Assembly: GCF_042432905.1 (NCBI RefSeq)
Contig: NZ_JBHLWI010000046.1
Span: 1 to 46,266 of the forward strand
Length of the DNA stretch: 46,266 nucleotides
Direction: 5' to 3'
Source: Fontibacter flavus
Lineage (GTDB): Bacteria; Bacteroidota; Bacteroidia; Cytophagales; Cyclobacteriaceae
The notes under the pieces were generated by a model that worked only from the letters and a program-made list of their open reading frames with translations, did no database searches and was not told the DNA's origin. The position numbers were made by a program, and so were the translations under genes. This document shows, in pieces, positions 14,672-24,005 of the stretch (its first letter is position 1; every line of letters begins with the position of its first letter).

Positions 14672-15970
14672 TTAAAGCTCCCCTAACCGTTTACCTTTCT
14701 TATGCTGCTGTCTGTGGCTTTTGGGACTGCCAATGACCTGGGCATTGTAGATGCCGGCATGACCGCTGAACATATAGGCCAGCACACAGGCCAATCCGAT
14801 AAAAATCCCCGGCTCTGCCCCAAAAAGCTCTATCCCCATCAGTGTACAAGCCAAAGGGGTATTCGTCGCCCCAGCAAATACACCCACAAAACCTGCTCCT
14901 GCCAATAAGGCCATCGGCAATGGAATAAGCCCCGAAAGGGCATTGCCCAATGTCGCTCCGGTATAAAACAAAGGAGTAACCTCACCTCCCTTAAATCCCG
15001 CACCTAAGGTCAGAGAAGTCATAAAAATCTTGGCAAGCGAATCATACCAAGGTAACTGCTCTGAAAATGCCTCCACGATTGTCGGCACTCCCAAACCTAT
15101 GTACTTGGTCGTCCCCATCATCCAAACCAATAAGGCAACTAGAATGCCTCCTACTACCGGACGTAAAGGCGGGTATTTGACCTGCGAACTGAATAATTTA
15201 ACCCACAAATGAGTGGATTTGGCAAATAAACGCCCTACCAAACCAAAAGCAATACCCGCAGGCATCATCCAAAGCAGGTTTTGGATATTGATCTCCGGCA
15301 CGAGGGAAATGGCATAATGGGTATGATGAACATTCCAGAATTCTGCACAGGCATAATCTGCTACATAAGCCCCCAAGAAAGCCGGTAAAATGGCCTCATA
15401 GCGTATCCTGCCGATCACCAACCACTCCAAAGCAAATACCGCCCCTGCCAATGGGGTACCAAAAACAGAAGCGAAACCCGCCGCTACGCCTACGGTAATC
15501 AGGATTTTCCTGTCTTCCTCATTCAGCTTCAGCCATTTGGTAAACTGATCTGCGAACGCCCCTCCCATCTGAACAGCAGTGCCCTCTCTACCTGCAGATC
15601 CCCCAAAAAGATGGGTAGCCAAGGTTCCAAAAAGCACCAAGGGTGCCATCCGTAAAGGAATGGTTTTTTGTGGGTTATAGAATTCTTCCAGCAACTGATT
15701 ATTCCCCTTAACCACTGATTCACCAAGATAATGGTAAGTCAAACCGATGATCAGACCTCCCAAAGGAAGAAGAGCAATGATCCAAAGATGAGCTTCACGG
15801 TAATCTGTCACCCAGTTGAGTGAAATCAAGAAAAAAGCAGAGGCAGAACCGGCCAGAAATGCCACAATACCTGCAATCACCAACCATTTCAGGGTAAATG
15901 CCAGACTGGGCACAAACTCCTCCTGAACAAATATTTTGGCTTTGAACAAAGCTTTGATCCTCTCCAACAT
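14672..15970 (-). CDS. CLC family transporter, fluoride-exporter (CLC-F) type
   Basis: Membrane antiporter of the CLC family, 432 residues from the ATG at 15970 (a start at 16039 would add 23 unlikely residues). At the first ion-binding loop it has GNNQL (residues 89-93) where chloride CLCs have GSGIP; GNNLI-like sequence there is the mark of the CLC-F fluoride/proton antiporters. GREGTAVQ (127-134) replaces GREGP. Later motifs include FGTPLAGAVFALEW and GAGFKGGEVTPLF. Export of toxic fluoride is therefore more likely than chloride transport; this follows from family knowledge. The gene stands alone, divergent from the epimerase gene. A TATTTTTG -7-like element lies at 16087-16080. Confidence 0.88.
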   Translation of the reverse strand: MLERIKALFKAKIFVQEEFVPSLAFTLKWLVIAGIVAFLAGSASAFFLISLNWVTDYREAHLWIIALLPLGGLIIGLTYHYLGESVVKGNNQLLEEFYNPQKTIPLRMAPLVLFGTLATHLFGGSAGREGTAVQMGGAFADQFTKWLKLNEEDRKILITVGVAAGFASVFGTPLAGAVFALEWLVIGRIRYEAILPAFLGAYVADYACAEFWNVHHTHYAISLVPEINIQNLLWMMPAGIAFGLVGRLFAKSTHLWVKLFSSQVKYPPLRPVVGGILVALLVWMMGTTKYIGLGVPTIVEAFSEQLPWYDSLAKIFMTSLTLGAGFKGGEVTPLFYTGATLGNALSGLIPLPMALLAGAGFVGVFAGATNTPLACTLMGIELFGAEPGIFIGLACVLAYMFSGHAGIYNAQVIGSPKSHRQQHKKGKRLGEL

Positions 15971-16187
15971 AGGGAAATTGTTAACATGATAGGGCCACAG
16001 CCCAAAATAAACTGTTGAAGTAGGAGTCATCAGCACCAAAAAAGGGCGGTTAAAGGTGGAACCCCATCACCTATCCGAACAAAAATAGCTTTTATCGGGA
16101 AATTCTGGAGAAGTTTCACTATATTTTTATACTTCAACAAAACAATCAGGTAATAAATATCCTTGTATAAGTAGAGCAAAAACTGTC

Positions 16188-17090
16188 ATGAAAAATATTT
16201 TGATCACCGGAGGCTCCGGATTGGTAGGAAAAAAAATCACAGATTTACTGGAAAGAAAAGGTTATACCGTAGCCTGGCTAAGCCGAAGTCCCAGCAAATA
16301 CAAGCAAAAATCCTTTGCATGGGATGTAGATGCCATGAGCATAGATCCTGAGGCCATCTCTTGGGCAGAGGGCATCATCCATCTTGCAGGCGAGGGGGTA
16401 GCCGACAAAAGGTGGACAGCATCCCGTAAAAAAGCCATTTTGGAAAGCCGGACCAATTCGACAGCTCTGCTGCTTCAGGCCATTGAGCAATCAGATAAAA
16501 AACCTGAAGTATTTGTCTCTGCTTCTGCGGTGGGCTACTATGGCTTCAATACCGGAGATGCATGGATGGATGAAAACTCCGCATCAGGAAATGATTTTTT
16601 GGCACAGGTGGTCAGGGCATGGGAAGACAAGGTAAAGCAGATCGAAAAAACGGGTGTGCGAACTGTAATGCTCCGAATCGGGATCGTTTTGGACAGCAAG
16701 GGCGGTGCTTTGGTAGAAATGCTCAAACCTCCTGTTGCAGCTCCTTTGGGCAGCGGCAAGCAGTGGATGAGTTGGATTGCTGTGCAGGACCTGGCCAGGA
16801 TGTTCCTTTTCGCTCTGGAAAATAACCACATCAAGGGGATTTACAATGCCGTAGGACCTAAACCGGCCACTAATGAGGAACTCACCCAAAAAGCCGCCCA
16901 AAAGGTGGGCAAATTGTTTGTGGGTATGGGAGTCCCTGGTTTTGCATTAAAACTCGTACTGGGAGAAATGGCCCAAATGGTACTAGGAGGCAATAAAGTC
17001 TCTGCTAAAAAAATTCAGGAAGCCGGTTTTGAATTCAGGTACCCGAATCTGGAAGAAGCTTTGGAGAAGGTGTATAATGCAGGTGGGTGA
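16188..17090 (+). CDS. TIGR01777 family epimerase-like protein (SDR39U1/YfcH type)
   Basis: Extended short-chain dehydrogenase/epimerase, 300 residues. The NAD(P)-binding motif GGSGLVGKK is at residues 7-15; IIHLAGEGVADKRW, SASAVGYYG and the C-terminal DUF1731 segment (GNKVSAKKIQEAGFEFRYPNLEEAL) are diagnostic for the family. The substrate is not known for any close relative. In the usual YxxxK position the sequence is YYGFNTGDAW, as normal for this subfamily. It is monocistronic, followed by a long gap without genes. Confidence 0.92.
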   Translation: MKNILITGGSGLVGKKITDLLERKGYTVAWLSRSPSKYKQKSFAWDVDAMSIDPEAISWAEGIIHLAGEGVADKRWTASRKKAILESRTNSTALLLQAIEQSDKKPEVFVSASAVGYYGFNTGDAWMDENSASGNDFLAQVVRAWEDKVKQIEKTGVRTVMLRIGIVLDSKGGALVEMLKPPVAAPLGSGKQWMSWIAVQDLARMFLFALENNHIKGIYNAVGPKPATNEELTQKAAQKVGKLFVGMGVPGFALKLVLGEMAQMVLGGNKVSAKKIQEAGFEFRYPNLEEALEKVYNAGG

Positions 17091-17658
17091 GAGTGATGAG
17101 TGTAGAATGTTGTCATTGTTGTCTTGGATGTCAAGTTCCGCTACAGCGGACAGGTGTTGTTGTTGGAGGGTTGAGAATTTAAAATGAAAAATGATGAATG
17201 AAGGGAGTTGTCAAAGGTTGAGGATGACAGTTTGGGTCAGGAAAGAGAGTTTATGAGTCTTTTGAATAGGCCTGAAGGGCTGTTAAGAGCAAAAGTAAAA
17301 AGGGAAAAGATTGGTGTCCTTCCCTAAATAGCGTTGACCGGTTGGTTCAACACCCAACAACCCCACTTCCTACATCTTCCGTACCTACGGCACTTTGGAA
17401 TTCTCGGTCAATCCCTTACCCTGCATTAAACTACCGGGCTACAATTTCGGTCATACCTACGGCATTACAAACTCAGTACTAAATTGTCTCACGTTGTGTG
17501 CGTTGCGTAAAAATCTTTGCGTAGGTTGCGAGTAATTTTATTTTTTCCCACGCAATGACCGCTACAGTATTCCCATAATGAATTTCTTAATACCCTTCAC
17601 TTCCAAATGGTTAAAAATCCGACATCCCAACATCTCGACATCGGACACCCGACATCTC
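17091..17658. repeat. Gene-free gap with dispersed host repeats
   Basis: No gene is supported here. GTACCTACGGCA (17381-17392) and ATACCTACGGCA (17453-17464) are direct copies about 70 bp apart. From about 17580 to 17656 lies a member of a dispersed family containing CTTAATACCC, CCAAATGGTTAAAAATCCG and repeated CGACATC/ACATC units; related copies lie near 18430-18480, 26640-26725 and 27435-27505. Confidence 0.45.
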
Positions 17659-17832
17659 CTAGACCCTACTCTTCCTTCCAAACAAAAACCAAAGGATTGT
17701 ACCCAAAAGTGGTAAAAACAGCACCACTAAGAGCCAAACGATTTTATCATTCTTAGCCCCAAAGTTACTGATAATCACATCATAAATGGTATAGGCATAA
17801 ATGGCCAAACCAACAATTCCTAATCCGAACAT
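17659..17832 (-). CDS. Small PLDc_N-type membrane protein (57 aa)
   Basis: A 57-residue protein too short for most gene callers. It has two hydrophobic helices: GLGIVGLAIYAYTIYDVII, then IVWLLVVLFLPLLGTILWFL, ending FGRKSRV. The pattern W-x5-L-x-LP-x2-G-x3-W-x-L-FGRK is the PLDc_N domain (first found as the N-terminal helical pair of cardiolipin synthases). It starts 3 bp after the stop of the neighbouring gene, which encodes a similar protein, so the two are an operon of tandem relatives. The function is unknown, probably as a small inner-membrane partner. Confidence 0.75.
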   Translation of the reverse strand: MFGLGIVGLAIYAYTIYDVIISNFGAKNDKIVWLLVVLFLPLLGTILWFLFGRKSRV

Positions 17833-17835
17833 AGC

Positions 17836-18084
17836 TTATCTGTTAAAGTATTGACGTTTAAAGTATTTTTGGGGATTTTCTTTTTGCTTTCTCGAAAGCA
17901 AAAAATAAACAAATGGTCCAATTGGGCTGGCAAAAAGAAGCACAACTGTCCATATCAACTTCATATTGGGGTCTTTAAATTTCGCATTCAGGAGATCCAT
18001 AAATGCCCAAACCCATAGGACAATATACCCCATTCCCATAATCACAAAAACAAATCCGGGGGAGTTAATAACGAATAAATTCAT
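17836..18084 (-). CDS. Small PLDc_N-type membrane protein (82 aa)
   Basis: An 82-residue protein with two hydrophobic helices (about residues 9-30 and 43-65) and the PLDc_N-like pattern LIWTVVLLFASPIGPFVYFLL, then a basic tail (SRKQKENPQKYFKRQ). The ATG at 18084 is preferred to a TTG at 18111. It is co-transcribed with the 57-residue relative downstream. No catalytic residues are present. Confidence 0.72.
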   Translation of the reverse strand: MNLFVINSPGFVFVIMGMGYIVLWVWAFMDLLNAKFKDPNMKLIWTVVLLFASPIGPFVYFLLSRKQKENPQKYFKRQYFNR

Positions 18085-18482
18085 AGCCTTAAAATGATCT
18101 ATAATATCCAAGTTATGGATTTTATGGAAAAACTTTAACTAATTATTCCTAAAAATCTCAGAAGTTTTTCCTTTTCGACGATGAGTTTAAAATACGGATG
18201 CAAAAGTCCTGCGTTCGAAAACCCCAAAAATCCAACCTTAATAAATGCTTTTAACTTAATGGCTCCCAATTCTCCGGAACTCCCCATTCGCAAACCGCCC
18301 GCCGAAATCGCACTTTCGACCACTCCTTCAATTCGGTCCTTCAGACCTCTCCTTCATCTGGGCTGCACGCTTTTTCCCTGGGCTTCTCCCTGGGCTGTAA
18401 CAGAGCGGCCCTTCAGGCCTTTTCCGATATCCCCCTTAATGAATCCCTTAATGGTGAAAATCCGACTTACGACATCTCCCTT
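18085..18482. repeat. Gene-free gap with dispersed host repeats
   Basis: No gene is supported. Positions about 18430-18480 hold CTTAATGAATCCCTTAATGG, AAAATCCGAC and CGACATCTCCC, members of the same dispersed family as in 17580-17656. The text just before (ACTTTCGACCACTCC, TCAGACCTCTCC) looks degenerate. A 62-codon open frame at 18135-18323 has no recognisable features. Confidence 0.4.
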
Positions 18483-19097
18483 TCACCCTCCCCTTACCGA
18501 AATCAAATTAAAAAACTCCTGAACTTCCCGCTGAATCACCCTTTGATCCAGGGTGTTGTCCTGGAGATGTGTGGATTCCATAATCACTTCTGCCAATTTT
18601 AGCACCTGATCAGTTCGATACAAAGTGTATCGTGTAATAACCCTATGGTCTGTCTCTGACCCCAAACCCCTTGTCCGCACAAATCCGGGATTATTCTGCT
18701 CCCTATACTCCAATTGGGAACTCAGACTCCCATACCGGAAAGGTTTCCTGCTGACGATGGCCACATCCAAAAAATAGTAAACACCCAAATGCTCATACAG
18801 CCTTTTGATGTTCCTTTCCAATGTAAAATCCGCTATATCCCCGGCCCTCAATTCCATTTCATATTCATCCGTATCCCATACCTCCCTAAATCCTCTTTGC
18901 TTTACAATTATTGGAATAGCGGCCAAAAATGTATTGTAATCCTTCTGATTCACATCCTGGGGTATATTGACCAGGATTTTCTCATCAAGTTCCAATTGAA
19001 AAAAAGGCTCAACCTGTACACTGTTGACCCTCAGAAAAGTACCTCTTGGTGAACAGGAAATCAATAAGACAAACAATAATCCACAACATTTTCTCAT
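18483..19097 (-). CDS. Lipoprotein of unknown function
   Basis: A 204-residue lipoprotein. The signal sequence MRKCCGLLFVLLISC ends in the lipobox LISC, predicting a lipid anchor. The mature part is mixed alpha/beta with no Cys and no recognised domain; FLAAIPIIVKQRGFREVW and YYFLDVAIVSRKPF are the best structured segments. The ATG at 19097 is chosen over the GTG two codons upstream. It is monocistronic, downstream in direction from the oxidoreductase operon and separated from it by a terminator. Function not recognised. Confidence 0.75.
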   Translation of the reverse strand: MRKCCGLLFVLLISCSPRGTFLRVNSVQVEPFFQLELDEKILVNIPQDVNQKDYNTFLAAIPIIVKQRGFREVWDTDEYEMELRAGDIADFTLERNIKRLYEHLGVYYFLDVAIVSRKPFRYGSLSSQLEYREQNNPGFVRTRGLGSETDHRVITRYTLYRTDQVLKLAEVIMESTHLQDNTLDQRVIQREVQEFFNLISVRGG

Positions 19098-19184
19098 AAA
19101 CACTTCAGATTGCTCATTGTTGAATTCAAAACTAAGATATTCATTTTTTTATAAATAGGATAAAGCTATGACTGTAATTCCAAC

Positions 19185-19215
19185 AAAAAAACCTGCTCTT
19201 TATATAGAACAGGTT
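19185..19215 (-). terminator. Terminator of the 2-oxoacid oxidoreductase operon
   Basis: On the minus strand AACCTGTTC and GAGCAGGTT form a 9-bp stem (one G-T pair) with an 8-base loop, followed by T residues (19189-19185). It lies 53 bp after the beta-subunit stop codon. Confidence 0.75.
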
Positions 19216-19267
19216 TTATGTCTTTTCAAAATATCAACTGTAACAAATAGAATCGGTTTATTTAAAA

Positions 19268-20320
19268 TTACCTAAAGCCCTTATTAATTTCTTCGAGATT
19301 TTGTTCACCAGGGCATAGATCCTTTTCCGTCAATTTATTCAAAGGCTTGTGGTACGTATTTAATACCCCATGAAGGTCTTTCCAGGTGGAGTTGACATAT
19401 AAAAGCCCGGTCAGGATCTCATCCTTGGCACGTGCCTGTTGCAGGGCATTCACCGCTGAAATCCTATCTTCCGGATCCCAGTCCAAAGCCAGTTTATTCA
19501 ATTGCAACTGTGAACCGTCATGAAGAGCTATCTTGGTAGTTTTCCCTTTTTTATAGTTAGCTGTGATTTCAGGCATCTCAGGCACAAAATCCAGTACTGA
19601 GGTGGATTCGATATGCTGCCTGACATAGTCATAGGATTTGGTGGACCCCGGATTGTTGTTAAAGGTTACGCAGGGAGAAATGACATTCAGAAAGGCAAAA
19701 CCTTTATGTTGCATAGCGGCCTTGATCAAGGGCACCAGCTGTTGTTTGTCCCCACTGAAGCTTTGGGCCACAAATGAGGCCCCCAATTCAATCGCCATAC
19801 TGGCCAGGTCAATGGCCTGAAAAGGATTGATATGGCCAGCCTTGCTTTTTGAGCCCTGATCGGCGGTAGCGGAATCCTGTCCTTTGGTCAGACCATAGCA
19901 GCCATTGTTCATGACGATGTAGACCATATTGAGATTTCTACGGATCACATGTACAAACTGCCCCATGCCAATTGAGGCGGAATCACCATCCCCTGAAACC
20001 CCGAAGTACACCATATCCTTATTGGCCATGCTCGCTCCTGTGGCTACGGAAGGCATCCTGCCATGTACGGAGTTAAAGCCATGGGAATTACCCAGAAAAT
20101 AGGTGGGAGTCTTGGAGGAGCATCCTATTCCAGATACCTTGGCTACTTTATGCGGCTCCACGGACATCTCATAGCAGGCCTGTACTATGGCTGCACTGAT
20201 ACTGTCATGCCCACAGCCTGCACATAGTGTGGACAAGGAACCCTCGTATTCTTTGAGGGTATATCCCAGTTTGTTTTTGGGTAATTTGGGATGTCTAAAG
20301 AGTGGTTTTAGATAACTCAT
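19268..20320 (-). CDS. 2-oxoacid:ferredoxin oxidoreductase, beta subunit
   Basis: Thiamine-diphosphate subunit of a two-subunit 2-oxoacid:ferredoxin oxidoreductase, 350 residues. Iron-sulfur ligands fit CAGC (Cys33, Cys36) and GIGC (Cys67), with a fourth in SPCVTF. The TPP motif starts at GDGD (residues 110-113) and continues to the metal-binding NNGCYGLTKGQ. The enzyme converts a 2-oxoacid and CoA to acyl-CoA and reduced ferredoxin. 2-oxoglutarate is the usual substrate of this form, but pyruvate or branched 2-oxoacids cannot be excluded. The start lies 26 bp inside the alpha gene. Confidence 0.92.
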   Translation of the reverse strand: MSYLKPLFRHPKLPKNKLGYTLKEYEGSLSTLCAGCGHDSISAAIVQACYEMSVEPHKVAKVSGIGCSSKTPTYFLGNSHGFNSVHGRMPSVATGASMANKDMVYFGVSGDGDSASIGMGQFVHVIRRNLNMVYIVMNNGCYGLTKGQDSATADQGSKSKAGHINPFQAIDLASMAIELGASFVAQSFSGDKQQLVPLIKAAMQHKGFAFLNVISPCVTFNNNPGSTKSYDYVRQHIESTSVLDFVPEMPEITANYKKGKTTKIALHDGSQLQLNKLALDWDPEDRISAVNALQQARAKDEILTGLLYVNSTWKDLHGVLNTYHKPLNKLTEKDLCPGEQNLEEINKGFR

Positions 20321-22133
20321 GGGGCTGGGATTTTTCTAGGGTTAAATGGTGTGTAATTTGATTTTTGATGGCATCTGCAGTGATCGGCATCCCATCGTAA
20401 TTCAATATAGGTAGTAGTTTGGCAGGGTTGACACCCATTTCCATGATGATCATACTGCGCATCTGGGCGTCTCGGTTTTGTTCTATGACAAAAACCAACC
20501 GATGGGATTCGATGAAATCTACTACCTCTTTCCCAAAAGGAAAGGCCTTAATTCTGATCGCATCCACAATCAATCCTTCTTCCTGCAATAAGTCCTTTGC
20601 CTCTTCGGCAGAAAATTGGGAGGTCCCAAAGAACAAAATTCCCAATTCGGATGTATTTTCTTGCTGGTAAAGTTGTGGAAGAGGAACCAGTTTTTTGGCG
20701 GTATCCCACTTTTTAAGCAGTCTGTCCATATTGCGTTTGTAAGCAGCTCCATCTTCCGTGTAAGCAGCATATTCGTCCTTGGAAGTTCCTCGGGTAAAAA
20801 AGGACCCTTTGGTAGGGTGAGTACCTGGATAGGTCCGGTATGGAATCCCGTCCCCATCCACATCCAGGTATCGTCCAAATTTCCCTACATTTTCCAATTC
20901 TTCAGCAGAGAGCACTTTACCCCTGTCATACTGCTTTTTGTCATCCCAGTGAAAAGGTTCAGAGACATGATCGTTCATGCCAAGATCCAGATCTGTCATC
21001 ACCATAATCGGTGTCTGCAGCCTCTCTGCCAGGTCAAAACTCATTGCTGTCAACTCAAAACATTCCTTTGGACTGGAAGGGATCAGTAATACATGCTTCG
21101 TATCTCCATGGGAAGCATAAGCAGCCAAAAGCAAATCTGGTTGTTGGGTGCGGGTAGGCATGCCCGTACTGGGACCTGCCCGCTGCACATCAATCAGCAC
21201 AGCCGGAACTTCGGCAAAGTAGGCCAAACCTAAGAATTCATTCATCAAGGAAACACCCGGTCCGCTGGTTGCTGTAAATGCCCTGGCACCATTCCAATTG
21301 GCACCTATGACCATGCCCATGGCGGCCAGTTCATCCTCGGCTTGTATGATGGCAAATTTATGTTCCCCAGTCTCGGGATCGACCCGGTACATTTCACAAT
21401 AATGTTCGAATGCCTCTGCCACTGAAGTAGAGGGGGTAATCGGATACCAGGCCATGACGGTAGCACCGCCATAGACGGCTCCAAGCCCACAGGCTGTATT
21501 GCCATCCACAATTATCTTGTCTCTGATCAAATCCCTTCTCTCCAAATGGAAAGGCAGCGGATAGTCAAAATGTTTTTCCACATAGTCCATCCCTAGATGA
21601 AGTGCCTCCATATTTGCATCAATCAACTGGGCCTTTCCTTCAAATTGCTCGGTGATCAACTGCTTGATTTCATCCTCTTCCATTTGGAGCAATTTTGCCA
21701 AAGCACCAACATAAATGATGTTTTTGAGCAATTGCCGTTTTCTTGGGTCAGAAAATGCCTGATTCGACATTTCCATCATAGGAATCCCCAAATAGTGGAT
21801 ATCCTCTCTCAAATAGGCATCAGGGAGTTTTTTGGTACTGTCATACATGAAATACCCACCAGATTTTACATTTTTGACATCCTGTGCCATGCTTTGGGGA
21901 TTGACGCTGACCATCAGGTCAATTCCCTCACGTCTCCCCAAATATCCTTTTTCACTGACCCTCACTTCGTACCAAGTGGGTAAACCCTGAATATTGGAGG
22001 GAAAAATATTTTTAGGCGTCACGGGAATACCCATTCTAAAGATGGTCTTGGCAAACAGGTAATTGGCGCTCGCAGATCCGGTCCCATTGACATTGGCAAA
22101 TCGGACGATGAAATCATTTACGGCTTTCTTCAT
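20295..22133 (-). CDS. 2-oxoacid:ferredoxin oxidoreductase, gamma-alpha fusion subunit
   Basis: 612 residues from the ATG at 22133. Residues about 1-190 are the gamma domain (FVRFANVNGTGSASANYLFAK). The alpha domain follows with GNTACGLGAVYGGA, YPITPSTSVAEAFEHY and TATSGPGVSLMNEFLG, then the transketolase C-terminal-like domain. The ATG forms an ATGA overlap with the stop of the upstream gene, which decides the start; an upstream in-frame extension would lie inside that gene. Together with the beta subunit it makes the catalytic core. Confidence 0.92.
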   Translation of the reverse strand: MKKAVNDFIVRFANVNGTGSASANYLFAKTIFRMGIPVTPKNIFPSNIQGLPTWYEVRVSEKGYLGRREGIDLMVSVNPQSMAQDVKNVKSGGYFMYDSTKKLPDAYLREDIHYLGIPMMEMSNQAFSDPRKRQLLKNIIYVGALAKLLQMEEDEIKQLITEQFEGKAQLIDANMEALHLGMDYVEKHFDYPLPFHLERRDLIRDKIIVDGNTACGLGAVYGGATVMAWYPITPSTSVAEAFEHYCEMYRVDPETGEHKFAIIQAEDELAAMGMVIGANWNGARAFTATSGPGVSLMNEFLGLAYFAEVPAVLIDVQRAGPSTGMPTRTQQPDLLLAAYASHGDTKHVLLIPSSPKECFELTAMSFDLAERLQTPIMVMTDLDLGMNDHVSEPFHWDDKKQYDRGKVLSAEELENVGKFGRYLDVDGDGIPYRTYPGTHPTKGSFFTRGTSKDEYAAYTEDGAAYKRNMDRLLKKWDTAKKLVPLPQLYQQENTSELGILFFGTSQFSAEEAKDLLQEEGLIVDAIRIKAFPFGKEVVDFIESHRLVFVIEQNRDAQMRSMIIMEMGVNPAKLLPILNYDGMPITADAIKNQITHHLTLEKSQPHELSKTTL

Positions 22134-23935
22134 TTTTCTATAAGGGGAAGGGGTGCTGGCATTTGATAAGCTTTGGTCACGGAGTAAAGGTACTTTTGCA
22201 TATCCCAGGCTGAAGTGGGACAGCGCTCTGCACACAGGCCGCAATGCAGACAGACATCCTCGTCTTTGACCATTACGCGGCCAGTTTTCAGTTCTTTGGA
22301 AACCAATAGGTCCTGATCTAAATTTTCCGCAGGAACAAGCAGATTTTGCCTCAATTCCGGCTCCTCTGCATTTACTGTAAAAGTGATGCAGGAAGTAGGA
22401 CAGACATCCATACAGGCATCACACTCAATACAACGGTCTGCAGTGAAGACAGTCTGCACATCGCAGTTCAGACACCTTTGGGTTTCCTTGTAGGCAGTAG
22501 CCACATCAAAACCCAACTCCACCTCTTTTTTCCTGTCCTTCAGGGTCAGGACTTTTTCTGCCTGAGGCACCGCATAACGATGATCAATCGCTACCCCACT
22601 ATCATAGCTCCACTCATGGATCCCCATTTTCTGACTGACCAAATTGGTATAGGGCGAAGGCCTTTTTCTCTGATCTTCACCCTGACAATACAGGTGGATT
22701 GATACGGCAGCCTGATGACCCTGTGCTACTGCTGTGATGACGTTTTTGGGCCCAAAGGCAGCATCTCCTCCAAAAAACACCTTGGGCAATGTAGATTGAA
22801 AAGTCAGTTCATCCACTACCGGCATGCCCCATTGGTCAAACTCCAGCCCCAGATCTCTTTCTATCCAAGGGAAGCTGTTTTCCTGACCAATGGCGATCAG
22901 CACTTCATCTGCTGGAATAAAGACATCCGCTTCATCTGTTGGCAATAGCTGTCTTTTGCCCTTTTCATCATATACGGCTTTCACTTTCTGAAATTTCATC
23001 CCGATAAGTTTGCCATTGGCCACTTCAAAACTCAAAGGCACATGGTTATCAATGATCTGAATATCCTCATGTAGGGCATCTTCTTTCTCCCAAGGAGAGG
23101 CCTTCATCTCATCAAATGGACTTCTGACGACTACCTTGACCTCTTTTCCACCCAACCTTCTGGATGTCCTGCAACAGTCCATCGCTGTATTTCCTCCTCC
23201 CAAAACAATCACTTTCTCAGATATGGACTTGGTGTGTTCAAAGGCTACATTGGCCAACCATTCAATACCGATATGGATGAATTTATCCCCTTCTTTTCTT
23301 CCCGGTAATTTGGGAAGATCTCTTCCTCTGGGAGCCCCGGTACCAACAAAAACAGCATCATAGCCCTTACTTAAGACTCCTTTCAAACTATCCACGTAAG
23401 TCAAAAACTGGGTGTGTATCCCCATGTCCAAAATGAAATTAACCTCCTCATTCAACACTTCTTCTGGCAATCTGAAAGAAGGAATCTGGCTGCGCATCAT
23501 GCCTCCTCCAGCGATCTGTTCATCGAATAAATGAACTTCATATCCCAATGGTGCCAAATCTCTGGCCACTGTCAGGGAAGCCGGACCTCCTCCTATTAGT
23601 GCTACCTTTTTACCATTGGATTTGAATGGACCTTGCGGCATAAATTGTCTGACATCCCCTTTGTTGTCCGCCGCCACTCTTTTTAACCTACATATAGCTA
23701 CCGGCTCCTCTTCCACCCTTACCCTGCGGCAGGCAGGTTCACAGGGACGGTCACAGGTACGGCCAAGCACGCCAGGGAATACGTTGGATTCCCAATTGAC
23801 GATATAGGCTTCAGTGAATTTTTCTGCAGCGATCAGACGGATGTATTCTGGTACCGGAGTATGTGCAGGACAGGCATATTGACAATCCACTACCTTGTGG
23901 TAGTATTCCGGATCTTGGGTATTGGTAGGCTTCAT
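22130..23935 (-). CDS. GltD-like FAD/NAD(P) oxidoreductase with two [4Fe-4S] ferredoxin motifs
   Basis: 601 residues. The N-terminal cluster-binding domain (CQYACPAH, CDRPCEPACRR) is of the glutamate synthase small-subunit/dihydropyrimidine dehydrogenase type. The FAD motif is at ALIGGGPASL (about residue 112) and the NAD(P)H motif at VLGGGNTAMD (about residue 244). The C terminus carries two ferredoxin motifs, CIECDACMDVCPTSC and CLHCGLCAERCPTS. It probably passes electrons between the 2-oxoacid oxidoreductase and NAD(P)(H). It is the first gene of the three-gene operon and overlaps the alpha gene by ATGA. A GltB partner is absent, so glutamate synthase itself is unlikely. Confidence 0.9.
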   Translation of the reverse strand: MKPTNTQDPEYYHKVVDCQYACPAHTPVPEYIRLIAAEKFTEAYIVNWESNVFPGVLGRTCDRPCEPACRRVRVEEEPVAICRLKRVAADNKGDVRQFMPQGPFKSNGKKVALIGGGPASLTVARDLAPLGYEVHLFDEQIAGGGMMRSQIPSFRLPEEVLNEEVNFILDMGIHTQFLTYVDSLKGVLSKGYDAVFVGTGAPRGRDLPKLPGRKEGDKFIHIGIEWLANVAFEHTKSISEKVIVLGGGNTAMDCCRTSRRLGGKEVKVVVRSPFDEMKASPWEKEDALHEDIQIIDNHVPLSFEVANGKLIGMKFQKVKAVYDEKGKRQLLPTDEADVFIPADEVLIAIGQENSFPWIERDLGLEFDQWGMPVVDELTFQSTLPKVFFGGDAAFGPKNVITAVAQGHQAAVSIHLYCQGEDQRKRPSPYTNLVSQKMGIHEWSYDSGVAIDHRYAVPQAEKVLTLKDRKKEVELGFDVATAYKETQRCLNCDVQTVFTADRCIECDACMDVCPTSCITFTVNAEEPELRQNLLVPAENLDQDLLVSKELKTGRVMVKDEDVCLHCGLCAERCPTSAWDMQKYLYSVTKAYQMPAPLPLIEK

Positions 23936-24005
23936 GGTTATGCTGGGGTTAAAATCACCAATGGTGTCTTAGGTACTTAAATCTAATGATTTTCAGAATT
24001 TAATG

